From Vogesella margarita (lineage in GTDB: Bacteria > Pseudomonadota > Gammaproteobacteria > Burkholderiales > Chromobacteriaceae): DNA of 64,000 bases. Position numbers and translations under genes: made by a program. Shown one piece after another: positions 37,895 to 46,093 of this stretch. Under the pieces are notes generated by a model. It was not told the origin of the DNA. It worked only from the letters and a program-made list of their open reading frames with translations, and searched no databases. Each line of letters starts with the position of its first letter. Position 1 is the stretch's first letter. The stretch spans positions 1 through 64,000 of the forward strand of contig NZ_JAQQLE010000011.1 in the NCBI RefSeq assembly GCF_028548475.1, given 5' to 3'.

Positions 37895-38819
37895 ACGCCT
37901 GTGTGCCGTTGTTCAGCACCTCGGCCACCACCTGCTCCAGCTCATGGCGCAGCCAGCTGTGCGCCGGGTCGTGGCGGTATTTCAGGTGCCAGATCATGTA
38001 CATCGGCATGCGGCCAACCCTGGCCGGCAACGGGCAGCTGGCAAAGCCCTGCATCAGCCCGCGCGACAGCAGGCCGGGCAACGTCGCCAGCAGGTCGCTG
38101 CCGCGCAGAAAGGCCGGGATGCCGGCGAAGCTGGGCACGGTGACGGCGAAGCGGCGCGCCACGCCGCGTGCCTCCAGCTGCCGGTCCACGTCCAGCATCC
38201 GCCGCGGCGTGTACAGCACGGTGACGTGCTCGGCTGCGAGGTAGTCGTCCAGCCGCGCCGGTGCCGTGCGCTGCGCCGGATCGTAGAACACGCGGTAGTC
38301 ATCCTCGAACAGCCGCTTCTGCAGGATGTCGCCGGCCTCCGGCGGCCGCGGCGAGATCGCCAGCTGGCAGTGCTCGTCGCGCAGCAGCTCGCTGCCGGGC
38401 ACGTCGGACGGGATCACCCGCAGCCGCACGCCCGGCGCCTGCCGGCGCAGCCGCTGCAAGAGCGGAGGCAGCAGCAGGTCACGCTGGAAGTCGTTGGCGG
38501 CGATGGTGAAGGTGGTGGCGAGCGTCGCCGGCACGAACGCCTCGCCGGCGGCGAAACGCCGCATCTCGTCCAGCAGCACCCGCGCCTGCAGCGCCAGCGC
38601 CTCGGCACGCGCGGTGGCCACGATGCCGCGCCCGCTCTTCACGAACAGCGGGTCGCCGGTGATCTGGCGCAGCTTGTCCAGCAGGTGCGACACCGCCGAC
38701 TGCGTGACCCCCAGCCGCCGCGCCGCACCGGTGACCGACTGCTCCTCGATCACCGCCAGCAGCAGCTGCAGCAGGCGGCCGTCCAGCTGCAAATGATCGA
38801 AATCGCTCATACGTGCCAT
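37893..38819 (-). CDS. LysR-type regulator divergent from the second dioxygenase pair
   Basis: 308 residues from MARMSDFDHL, with AGGGG 6 nt before the ATG. The helix-turn-helix is VTGAARRLGVTQSAVSHLLDKLRQ (read as two segments, about 28-50), and the sensor domain includes FTIAANDFQRDLLLPPLL and VPSFAGIPAFLRGSDLLATLP. The pattern is of the NodD/LinR-like group rather than the benzoate-sensing CatR group. It lies 77 bp from the divergent ligA2-ligB2 pair and is their probable regulator. Confidence 0.85.
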   Translation of the reverse strand: MARMSDFDHLQLDGRLLQLLLAVIEEQSVTGAARRLGVTQSAVSHLLDKLRQITGDPLFVKSGRGIVATARAEALALQARVLLDEMRRFAAGEAFVPATLATTFTIAANDFQRDLLLPPLLQRLRRQAPGVRLRVIPSDVPGSELLRDEHCQLAISPRPPEAGDILQKRLFEDDYRVFYDPAQRTAPARLDDYLAAEHVTVLYTPRRMLDVDRQLEARGVARRFAVTVPSFAGIPAFLRGSDLLATLPGLLSRGLMQGFASCPLPARVGRMPMYMIWHLKYRHDPAHSWLRHELEQVVAEVLNNGTQA

Positions 38820-38896
38820 CAATACCCCTGTCTTTATTCCGGTTATTGCTTTGCGGATACTAACCAGCACAGCAAGTGACAACAAGGAGAAACACC

Positions 38897-39247
38897 GTGA
38901 CGCAAGCCAGCGGTCTCAACGTGCCGGGCACCTATCTGTTCGATGGGGACATGGCGATGAAGGGCTACGCCCTCAACAAGATGTGCTTTTCCTTCAATGA
39001 CGCGGCCAACCGCCAGGCGTTTGCCGCCGACGAGGCCGGCTACTGCTGGCGCTACGGCCTGAACGACGAGCAGAGCCGCGTGGTGCGCGAGCGCGACGTG
39101 CTGGGCCTGCTCGCCGCCGGCGGCAACGTGTACTACCTCGCCAAGTTCGCCGGCATCCTCGGGCTGGACGTACAGGATCTTGGTGCCGCCCAGACCGGCA
39201 TGAGCAAGGAAGCGTTCAAACAGATGTTGCTGGAGGCAGGGAAATAA
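38897..39247 (+). CDS. Second LigA-type extradiol dioxygenase small subunit
   Basis: 116 residues from a GTG with AAGGAG 7 nt upstream; an in-frame GTG seven codons earlier would overlap the ribosome site. The LigA core is NVPGTYLFDGDMAMKGYALN, then LNDEQSRVVRERDVLGLLAAGGNVYYLAKF. It is shorter than pmdA and lacks the polar tail. It pairs with the beta subunit 3 bp downstream. The regulator and different length argue for a separate substrate such as gallate or a methoxylated catechol. Confidence 0.88.
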   Translation: MTQASGLNVPGTYLFDGDMAMKGYALNKMCFSFNDAANRQAFAADEAGYCWRYGLNDEQSRVVRERDVLGLLAAGGNVYYLAKFAGILGLDVQDLGAAQTGMSKEAFKQMLLEAGK

Positions 39248-39249
39248 TC

Positions 39250-40089
39250 ATGGCAAAAATTGTAGGCGGCATTACCACTTCACACGTTCCGGCCATCGGC
39301 CGCGCCATCGCGCAGAACCTGCAGCAGGACCCGTACTGGAAGCCGTTCTTTGACGGCTTCCCGCCGGTGCAAAAGTGGCTGGACGAGGTGAAGCCGGACG
39401 TGGCGATCGTGATCTACAACGACCACGGTCTGAACTTCTTCCTCGACAAGCTGCCGACCTTCGCCGTCGGCGCCGCCGCGCAGTACCACAACGCCGACGA
39501 AGGCTGGGGCATCCCCACCCTGCCGCCGTTTACCGGCGACGCCGCGCTGTCGTGGCAATTGATCAACAGCCTGGTGGCGGACGAATTCGACATCACCAGC
39601 TGCCAGGAAATGCTGGTCGATCACGCCTTCTCGCTGCCGCTGAAGCTGCTGTGGCCAGAGCACGACAGCCCGCCGCTGCGTACCATCCCGGTATGCATCA
39701 ACACCGTGCAGTACCCGCTGCCGTCGGCCGCCCGCTGCTACAAGCTGGGCGAGGCGATCGCGCGCGCGGTGACATCGTGGCCGGAAGAGCTGAAGGTGGT
39801 GGTGATCGGCAGCGGCGGCCTGTCGCACCAGCTGGACGGCGAGCGCGCCGGCTTCATCAACAAGGCCTTCGACCTGCAGTTCATGGACAGCCTCACCGCC
39901 GCGCCGAAGTGGGCGACGCAGTACCGCAACGAGGAGCTGGTGGAGCAGACCGGCACCCAGGGCGTGGAGCTGCTGATGTGGCTGACCACCCGCGCCGCGC
40001 TGCCGGGCGAGGTGGTGGAGCTGCACCGCAACTACCACATCCCGATCTCCAATACCGCAGCCGGGATGATGCTGTTCGAGTGCCGCTGA
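39250..40089 (+). CDS. Second LigB-type extradiol dioxygenase large subunit
   Basis: 279 residues, class III extradiol. Iron-site residues are His12 ([11 protein letters not shown]), His59 (YNDHGLNFF) and Glu in TQGVELLMWLT, with GGLSHQLDGERAG about residue 195. It is clearly homologous to pmdB but divergent, for example GLNFFLDKLPTFAVG replaces [15 protein letters not shown]. In gallate dioxygenases (GalA, DesB) the large and small domains are fused in that order; here they are separate and the small subunit gene comes first. Activity on protocatechuate or gallate is undecided. Confidence 0.9.
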   Translation: MAKIVGGITTSHVPAIGRAIAQNLQQDPYWKPFFDGFPPVQKWLDEVKPDVAIVIYNDHGLNFFLDKLPTFAVGAAAQYHNADEGWGIPTLPPFTGDAALSWQLINSLVADEFDITSCQEMLVDHAFSLPLKLLWPEHDSPPLRTIPVCINTVQYPLPSAARCYKLGEAIARAVTSWPEELKVVVIGSGGLSHQLDGERAGFINKAFDLQFMDSLTAAPKWATQYRNEELVEQTGTQGVELLMWLTTRAALPGEVVELHRNYHIPISNTAAGMMLFECR

Positions 40090-40101
40090 ACCGGGCCGCC
40101 A

Positions 40102-40129
40102 CGCTTGCGGCCAACGTTGGCCGCAAGCG
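40102..40129. repeat. Head-to-head GTTGGCCGCA pair, 28-bp perfect palindrome
   Basis: Two cores (40106-40115 minus, 40116-40125 plus) abut at AACGTT, and the flanks CGCT/AGCG extend the symmetry. It lies 12 bp after the ligB2 stop. No T-run follows, but the hairpin could still protect or end the transcript. Confidence 0.85.
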
Positions 40130-40205
40130 GCGGCACTCGGCAGGCCGGATGCCAGCCGCTACACTACGGGGCACCAATCACACCGGAATGCCCCGGATCC
40201 TCACC

Positions 40206-41099
40206 ATGCCCGACTGCTACCAGCCGCTGCGCCAGCCGCGCAGCGAGTACCACACCCTCAACGGCCATCCCTGCCACGTGCTGCGCTGGGGCGAGGCCGA
40301 CGCGCCGGCGCTGTTCATGCTGCACGGCTGGATGGATTGCGCGCTGACCTTCCAGTTTGTCGCCGACCTGTTGCCGCAGTGGCAGATCATCGCGCCGGAC
40401 TGGCGCGGCTTCGGCGCCAGCAGCTGGAACAGCGGCAGCTACTACAGCGCCGACTACCTCGCCGATCTCGACGCGCTGCTGCAGCACTACAGCCCGCAGG
40501 CGGCGGCCAACGTGGTCGGCCACAGCATGGGCGCGATGGTCAGCGGCCTGTACGCCGGCATCCGCCCGGAGCGGGTGGCGAAGCTGGCGCTGGTCGAGGG
40601 CTTCGGCCTTGCCGACAGCCGCGCGACCGAGGCGCCGGGGCGCTACGCGCGCTGGCTGCGCGAGAAGCAGCAGCCGCCGGCCTACCAGCCGCTGGCGTCG
40701 CTGGCGGCGGTCGCGCGGCGGCTGCAGGAGCGCAACCCGCACCTGAGCGCCGAGCGCGCCGCCTTCATGGCGCAGGCGCTGACCACGCAGCGCGACGGCG
40801 TGCTGAGCTACCGCGCCGATCCGCGCCACAAGATGGTCAATCCGGTGCTGTACCGGCTGGAAGAGGCCAAGGCCTGCTGGCGGCGCATCGCTTGCCCGGT
40901 GCAGTGGGTGATTGGCGGCGAGATGTGGGACCACCCGATGGCCAAGGGCGTGTTCGACACCCTGGACGAGCGCCGCGCCTGCTTTGCCGACCTGCGCGAA
41001 ACCGTGATCGCCGACGCCGGCCACATGGTGCAGTGGGAACAGCCGGCAAGCCTGGCCGCAACGCTGCAATCGTTCTTTACTCAGGAACAATCCGTCTAA
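40206..41099 (+). CDS. Alpha/beta hydrolase
   Basis: 297 residues. Oxyanion-hole LHGWMD, nucleophile Ser in GHSMGAM, catalytic Asp region GGEMWDHP and His in DAGHMVQWEQP give the complete triad in order. The family is broad (esterases, meta-cleavage product hydrolases, haloalkane dehalogenase-like), so substrate is unassigned. The ATG has no strong ribosome site, and an ATG six codons upstream (MPRILTMPD) is an alternative. TACACT at 40159-40164 may be its -10 box. Confidence 0.82.
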   Translation: MPDCYQPLRQPRSEYHTLNGHPCHVLRWGEADAPALFMLHGWMDCALTFQFVADLLPQWQIIAPDWRGFGASSWNSGSYYSADYLADLDALLQHYSPQAAANVVGHSMGAMVSGLYAGIRPERVAKLALVEGFGLADSRATEAPGRYARWLREKQQPPAYQPLASLAAVARRLQERNPHLSAERAAFMAQALTTQRDGVLSYRADPRHKMVNPVLYRLEEAKACWRRIACPVQWVIGGEMWDHPMAKGVFDTLDERRACFADLRETVIADAGHMVQWEQPASLAATLQSFFTQEQSV

Positions 41100-41168
41100 G
41101 CGGGCTATGGATTTCGGGCTGCCCTTAACGTAAGGTAAACGCCATTGTCGTTTTTACCGGAGCCCGCC

Positions 41169-42254
41169 ATGACCCGCTACGCCCGCCATCTGCAACAGCG
41201 CACCATCGTCAACCCGTTCCAGGGCCTGCCACGGCTGGAGGCCGCCATCGGCCGCCGCATCGTGTCGCGCATCGGCTCCAACGAGAGCATGCCGATTGCC
41301 GGCCACCCGCTGGCGACGCAGTGGGGCGAGGCGCTGTACGAGCTGGCGCGGCTGTATCCGGACCCGTACGCCACGGCCATCCGCGAGCGCGCCGCGGCGC
41401 TGAACGGCGTGGATGCGGCCAACGTGGTGGTCGACGCCGGCGCCGACAGCCTGATCGCGCTGTTCCTGCGCGCGCGGGTGTCGCCCGGCGACGTGGTGGT
41501 GTGCACCGCCGGCACCTACCCCACCTTCCGCTACTTTGCCGAGGGCGTCGGCGCCGAGATCGTCGAGGTGCCGTACGCCGAGCAGGACGGCGTGCCGGTC
41601 AACGACCTGCCGGCGCTGGCCGCCGCCGCCCATGCGCACCAGGCGGCGCTGGTCTACCTCGCCAACCCGGACAATCCGACCGGCACCTTCCACGCGCGCG
41701 ACGCCGTTGCCAGCCTGCGCGGCGCGCTGGCCGACGACACCCTGTTGCTGCTGGACGAGGCCTATATCGACTTCTGCGCCGCCGCCGAGCGCGAGGGCGT
41801 GCTGGCCAACACCGTGCGTCTGCGCACGCTGTCGAAGGCACACGGCCTCGCCGGGCTGCGCGTCGGCTACGCCATCGCGCCGGAAGAGTGGATCGCCAAG
41901 ACCGACCAGATCCGCACCCAGTTCGCCGTCTCAAGCGTGGCGCAGGCAGCGGCGGTGGCGGTGCTGGACGCGCCACAGTGCGCCGACACCATCATCCGCG
42001 ACACCTGCCTGCTGCGCGAACGGCTGGCCGGCGCGCTGCGTGACGGCGGGCTGACGGTACTGCCGTCGCACACCAACTTCGTCTGCATCGTGTACCCGGA
42101 CGCCGACAGCGCGCTGCAGCGGCAAAAGGCGCTGTTGCAGCAGGGCATCGCGGTACACCGCCCACCGCACCCGGCGATGCAGCACATCCTGCGCGTCACC
42201 GCCCATCCTGACGCATGTCAAGATTCGACCATCGCCCTGCTGCGCCACGGCTGA
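41169..42254 (+). CDS. Class I/II aminotransferase, histidinol-phosphate aminotransferase-like
   Basis: 361 residues from MTRYARHLQQ, with CGGAG before the ATG. It has IGSNESMPIAGHP, RLYPDPYATAIRE, VDAGADSLIALFLRA, LVYLANPDNPTGTF, LDEAYIDFCA and the PLP lysine in RLRTLSKAHGLAGLRVGYA, all like HisC. The family includes HisC, threonine-phosphate decarboxylases and other enzymes, and no his genes adjoin, so the reaction is uncertain. One repeat core lies at 41414. Confidence 0.82.
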   Translation: MTRYARHLQQRTIVNPFQGLPRLEAAIGRRIVSRIGSNESMPIAGHPLATQWGEALYELARLYPDPYATAIRERAAALNGVDAANVVVDAGADSLIALFLRARVSPGDVVVCTAGTYPTFRYFAEGVGAEIVEVPYAEQDGVPVNDLPALAAAAHAHQAALVYLANPDNPTGTFHARDAVASLRGALADDTLLLLDEAYIDFCAAAEREGVLANTVRLRTLSKAHGLAGLRVGYAIAPEEWIAKTDQIRTQFAVSSVAQAAAVAVLDAPQCADTIIRDTCLLRERLAGALRDGGLTVLPSHTNFVCIVYPDADSALQRQKALLQQGIAVHRPPHPAMQHILRVTAHPDACQDSTIALLRHG

Positions 42255-42309
42255 ACGCGGGTACACTGTGCAACCCTGACCCGAACCCACCACCATAAGC
42301 TGCCGCAAC

Positions 42310-43164
42310 ATGAAGGTTCCCCATTTCGACCAAGACACCACCGCCGCGCTGGTGCGCAACCTGGTGATTCCGCCGCGTCCGGCACTGCTGGACCAGCTCG
42401 CCGCGCTGCGCAACGACCCGGAGATGAGCCTGCTGGACGTCGCCGGGCTGATCGCCACCGACATCGGCCTGTCGGCCGCCATTCTCAAGGCCGCCAACAG
42501 CCCGCTGTTCGGCAGCCAGCGCAACATCACCTCGGTGCAGCAGGCGGTCAGCCTGCTCGGCACCCGCAACACCATCACCCTGGTCAGCGGCCTGCTGCTG
42601 CGCCTGGCGCTGACCGCGGAATCGCCGCCGGCGATCGAGCAGTTCTGGGAACGCAGCATGCAGGAGGCGGCCATCGCCGCCGCGCTGTGCGAGCGCCTGG
42701 GACGGCCGGCGGAGGAGTGCCAGAGCTTCGCGCTGTTCCGCAGCTGCGGCATCGCGGTGCTGCTGATGCGCGATGCGCGCTACGAGCGCACGCTGCGCCT
42801 GATCGGCCAGGCGCGCGACCGCCAGATCAGCAAGATCGAGCAGGAATTCCACAACACCAGCCACGACATCGTCGGCTACCTGGTGGCGCGCACCTGGAAC
42901 ATGCCGGAGCCGTTCTGCCAGGCCATCCTGCTGCAGCACCAGCCGGAGCTGTTCCAGGTCGGCAGCGAGCCGCTGCTGGACCACGAGCACATGATGATGG
43001 TGGCGGTGGCGCGCGCGGCGCAGTACGTGTGGCGCACCAGTACCGACCACCACGGCGACGGCGCCTGGCGCGAGCGCGCCGACGACATCATCGCCTACCT
43101 GGGCATGGACAAGACCGAGTTCGAGGACTGGGTCGACGGCATGCACCACCAGCTGCACCACTGA
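42310..43164 (+). CDS. HDOD-domain protein
   Basis: 284 residues. The N-terminal two thirds form an HDOD domain: VIPPRPALLDQLAALRND, DVAGLIATDIGLSAAILKAANSPLFG and SVQQAVSLLGTRNTITLVSG. The metal ligands of true HD phosphohydrolases are not conserved in HDOD proteins, which act in signalling, often with c-di-GMP. No second domain is recognised after about residue 210. It is single-gene, bounded by a bidirectional terminator. Confidence 0.88.
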   Translation: MKVPHFDQDTTAALVRNLVIPPRPALLDQLAALRNDPEMSLLDVAGLIATDIGLSAAILKAANSPLFGSQRNITSVQQAVSLLGTRNTITLVSGLLLRLALTAESPPAIEQFWERSMQEAAIAAALCERLGRPAEECQSFALFRSCGIAVLLMRDARYERTLRLIGQARDRQISKIEQEFHNTSHDIVGYLVARTWNMPEPFCQAILLQHQPELFQVGSEPLLDHEHMMMVAVARAAQYVWRTSTDHHGDGAWRERADDIIAYLGMDKTEFEDWVDGMHHQLHH

Positions 43165-43201
43165 TGCGTGACCGTGTGGGCGCGGCCGTGTGATGGCCAT
43201 G

Positions 43202-43231
43202 AAAAAACCGGACGCTGCCGTCCGGTTTTTG
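43202..43231. terminator. Bidirectional terminator between HDOD gene and hslO
   Basis: AAAAAACCGGAC and GTCCGGTTTTT form a stem of about 11 bp across GCTGCC. Both strands show a T-run, serving the two convergent genes. Confidence 0.88.
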
Positions 43232-43248
43232 TTTGTGCCGTCTCCAGC

Positions 43249-44121
43249 TCAGTGGCGCGCTTCGCGCACCGCGGCCATCACGTCGAAGTTGAACAGGCGG
43301 TTGACGTCGTCCTCGTCGAACACATAACGTTGGCCGCAGTACTCGCAGCCGATCTCGATGCTGCCCTGCTCCAGCACCACGTCGGCCGCCTCCTGGCCGC
43401 CGAGCAGCTTCAGCATCTCGCCGACGCGCTCCTCGCTGCAGTTGCAGGCAAAGCTGACCTGCTCCGGATCGAACACGCGCACCGTTTCCTGGTGATACAG
43501 CCGGTACAGGATGTCGTCGGCGCCCAGCGTCAGCAGCTCGTCCTGCTGCAGGGTGTCGGCCAGCGCCACCACGTGCGGCCAACCTTCGACGTCGCCGTGA
43601 CCATCCGGCAGGCGCTGCAGCAGGAGGCCGGCGGCGGTGTCGTCGTTGCAGGCCAGGATCAGGCGGGTGTCCAGCTGCTCGGAGCGCTGCATGTAGTTCT
43701 CCAGCATCTGCGCGATGCTGTCGCCTTCCAGCGCCACGATGCCCTGCCACGGCTCGCCCTCTTTCGGCTCCAGCGTCACCACGAAGGTGCCGCCCTCGCC
43801 CAGCAGCTCGGCCAGCGGCGCGTCGGTAATGGCCGCGTCAAAGCGCGCGGTGGCGCGCACGGTGCGCTCGTTGGTGCACTCGGCCACCGCCAGGCGCAGC
43901 GCGCCCTTGCCGTGCAGCTGCATGATCAGCGTGCCGTCGAACTTGAGGTTGGCCGCAAGCAGGCTACTGGCGGCGATCATCTGGCCCAGCACGTGGCGCA
44001 CCGCCGCCGGGTAGTTGTGGCGGCTCACCACCTGCTGCCAGGCGCCGTCCAGGCGCACCAGCGCGCCGCGGACCGGCACACCGTCGAACAGGAAGCGCTG
44101 CAGGGTATCGGCTTGGTTCAT
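43249..44121 (-). CDS. hslO: Redox-regulated chaperone Hsp33
   Basis: 290 residues. It holds oxidatively unfolded proteins in the cytoplasm; activation releases zinc and forms disulfides. The C-terminal zinc switch is FACNCSEER and IGCEYCGQRY with four cysteines. The ATG overlaps the stop of the proteasome-homologue gene (ATGA), linking two protein-quality genes. Three cores of the GTTGGCCGCA repeat lie in this single gene. Confidence 0.95.
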   Translation of the reverse strand: MNQADTLQRFLFDGVPVRGALVRLDGAWQQVVSRHNYPAAVRHVLGQMIAASSLLAANLKFDGTLIMQLHGKGALRLAVAECTNERTVRATARFDAAITDAPLAELLGEGGTFVVTLEPKEGEPWQGIVALEGDSIAQMLENYMQRSEQLDTRLILACNDDTAAGLLLQRLPDGHGDVEGWPHVVALADTLQQDELLTLGADDILYRLYHQETVRVFDPEQVSFACNCSEERVGEMLKLLGGQEAADVVLEQGSIEIGCEYCGQRYVFDEDDVNRLFNFDVMAAVREARH

Positions 44122-44702
44122 TTGTCAGAATCCTCATCAATCGAAACAGTGTAGAGCGACATCGGCAACGCGCTGCTGGCGTCGAACTCGGCGCCGGCAC
44201 GCACCGCCGCCTCGGCGATCGCCCTGGCATCCAGCGCGCTGTCGTACAGCGCGTGCATCGCGCCCATCGCGAACTTGCGGCCGGAGCCGATGGCCCAGAA
44301 ACGGGAAAATTCGTACACCTCGCGCATCGGGTAGACGCCGAAGATGCCGTGGGTATTGGCGACCAGCACCATCATCTGGCTGGATTCGTACGGGTCTTCC
44401 TCGTCTTCTTCCGGGCGCAGGAAAAAGTGGTCTTTCAGCTTGGGGTGGATCTTGCGAAAGGTCTCGAACAGGCCGCTGCGGCTGGACAGGTCGCGTGATT
44501 TCATCCCCTTCAGCGCGCCCTGCAGCACCAGGTCGTGCGCCGCCGAGCCGGCAATGGCCAGATAGCTGTCGCCGAGGCGGAAGATCTTGTCGTGGAACAC
44601 GTCATAGGCCGCCGGCAAACGCTGGTCGTCGCCAAACGTGGTCTGGCTGTCCGCCGCGATGGCGATCTGCCCGTTCTTGCGTACTACCACGATGGTGGTC
44701 AT
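44118..44702 (-). CDS. Betaproteobacterial proteasome homologue (BPH), Ntn-hydrolase
   Basis: 194 residues from MTTIVVVRKNGQIAIAADSQ, with GGGGGAG 6 nt before the ATG; an ATG two codons earlier lies inside that site. Removal of Met leaves an N-terminal Thr nucleophile. The fold signature resembles HslV (TTIV-VRKNG) but the body differs: TFGDDQRLPAAYDVFHDKIF, GRKFAMGAMHALYDS. It fits the BPH group of self-compartmentalising peptidases, which form double rings and have no dedicated ATPase. No hslU is adjacent. Coupling to hslO suggests a stress-related role, an inference. Confidence 0.82.
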   Translation of the reverse strand: MTTIVVVRKNGQIAIAADSQTTFGDDQRLPAAYDVFHDKIFRLGDSYLAIAGSAAHDLVLQGALKGMKSRDLSSRSGLFETFRKIHPKLKDHFFLRPEEDEEDPYESSQMMVLVANTHGIFGVYPMREVYEFSRFWAIGSGRKFAMGAMHALYDSALDARAIAEAAVRAGAEFDASSALPMSLYTVSIDEDSDK

Positions 44703-44854
44703 CGCCATCTCCCCCGGAAAAGAAAGCAAAGGTGGTGATTTTACTGGAAATTGCAAGCCCTGCCTGCATCCGGCGCGGCAACGGGCTTGGCGGGCGCGCC
44801 GCTGCGTGAAACAATAAGGTATCACCCCGGCAACACCGCAGAAACGGACCCACC

Positions 44855-45631
44855 ATGTGCCAGCTGCTCGGCATGAACTGCAATACCCCGACCGACATCC
44901 TGTTTTCCTTCGAGGGCTTCCACCGCCGCGGCGGGCTGACCGACCATCACGCCGACGGCTGGGGCATCGCCTTTTTCGAGGGCAAGGGCGTGCGCCTGTT
45001 CATCGACGACAAGCCGTCGGCGGATTCGCCGGTGTCGGCGCTGGTGCGGCAGTACCCGATCAAGTCGCAAAACGTGATCGCGCACATCCGCAAGGCGACG
45101 CAGGGCGTGATCAACCTCGCCAATTGCCACCCGTTCCAGCGCGAGATCTGGGGCCAGTACTGGATCTTTGCCCACAACGGCGACCTGAAGGATTTCCACG
45201 CCCGCCCCGGCTGCTACTACAACGCGGTGGGCAACACCGATTCCGAGGCCGCATTCTGCTACATCATGGAGGCGCTGCGCGCCAAGTGGTGCACGCCGCC
45301 GGATACCGCCACGCTGTTTGCCGAGATCGCGCGCCTGGCCGCCGAGCTGAACGGCCACGGCATCTTCAACTTCATGCTGTCCAATGGCGACTGGCTGATC
45401 ACCCACTGCAGCACCAAGCTGCACTACATCGTGCGCCAGGCGCCGTTTCCGGCGGCGCACCTGGTCGACGAGGACGTCACCGTCGACTTTGCCACCGTGA
45501 CCACCCCCGACGACCGTGTCGCGGTGATCGCCACCATCCCGCTGACCGACAACGAACAGTGGACGGCGATGCAGGCCGGCGAAATGATCCTGTTCCGCGA
45601 CGGCGCGCCGCTGCTGCAACACCAGTCCTGA
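44855..45631 (+). CDS. Class II glutamine amidotransferase (YafJ family)
   Basis: 258 residues. Cys2 (MCQLLGMNCNTP) is the expected N-terminal nucleophile of the Ntn glutaminase fold; RGGLTDHHADGWGIAFFEG, HIRKATQGVINLANCHPF and FAHNGDLKDF form the glutamine site. The partner amidotransferase domain is absent, as in YafJ proteins, and the physiological acceptor is unknown. A repeat core follows the stop. Confidence 0.9.
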   Translation: MCQLLGMNCNTPTDILFSFEGFHRRGGLTDHHADGWGIAFFEGKGVRLFIDDKPSADSPVSALVRQYPIKSQNVIAHIRKATQGVINLANCHPFQREIWGQYWIFAHNGDLKDFHARPGCYYNAVGNTDSEAAFCYIMEALRAKWCTPPDTATLFAEIARLAAELNGHGIFNFMLSNGDWLITHCSTKLHYIVRQAPFPAAHLVDEDVTVDFATVTTPDDRVAVIATIPLTDNEQWTAMQAGEMILFRDGAPLLQHQS

Positions 45632-45669
45632 CCCCCCCCCAACGTTGGCCGCAAGGCCGGAAAGCCCCC

Positions 45670-46026
45670 ATGCCGCACCTGACTGCCGAATACAGTGCCA
45701 ATCTCGACCACCTTGCCGTGCGCCCGCTGCTGCACGCGCTCAATGCCGCGCTCATCGCCAGCGGCCAGTTCGAGGCGCTGGACATCAAGAGCCGCGCGCT
45801 GCGGCTGGACGACTACCTGGTGGGCGAGGCCGACAGCGGCCACGCCTTCGTGCACGTCCGCCTCGACCTGCTGTCCGGGCGCAGCGACAGCGTGAAACAG
45901 GCGCTGTCGGCGGCGCTGCTGCAGGTGCTGGACGCGCAGGTCGCCGCCCCGCCCGGCATCGCGCTGCAACGCTGCGTGGAGGTGCGCGACATCCACCGCG
46001 CGAGCTACGCCAAATCGTGCGCCTGA
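45670..46026 (+). CDS. 5-Carboxymethyl-2-hydroxymuconate delta-isomerase family protein
   Basis: 118 residues. Met is followed by Pro2 (MPHLTAEYSANL), the catalytic N-terminal proline of the tautomerase fold, and SRALRLDDYLVGEADSGHAFVHV matches CHMI (HpcD/HpaF). CHMI works in homoprotocatechuate degradation, but no other genes of that pathway are nearby; such stand-alone copies are common and may have another substrate. It ends in a strong terminator. Confidence 0.85.
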   Translation: MPHLTAEYSANLDHLAVRPLLHALNAALIASGQFEALDIKSRALRLDDYLVGEADSGHAFVHVRLDLLSGRSDSVKQALSAALLQVLDAQVAAPPGIALQRCVEVRDIHRASYAKSCA

Positions 46027-46050
46027 ACGGCGGCAGCACACAAAGGAAAA

Positions 46051-46074
46051 GGGAGGCCGCGGCCTCCCTTTTTT
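46051..46074 (+). terminator. Terminator after the CHMI-type gene
   Basis: An 18-bp perfect palindrome (GGGAGGCCG then CGGCCTCCC) is followed by TTTTTT and preceded by AAAA, so it may also serve the convergent gene. Confidence 0.9.
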
Positions 46075-46093
46075 GATGCGTGCACTGCGATGC

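Noticed and set aside
38897-40089. Calling the second dioxygenase pair gallate dioxygenase outright
   Set aside because: Known gallate dioxygenases are single fused proteins; sequence alone does not decide the substrate.
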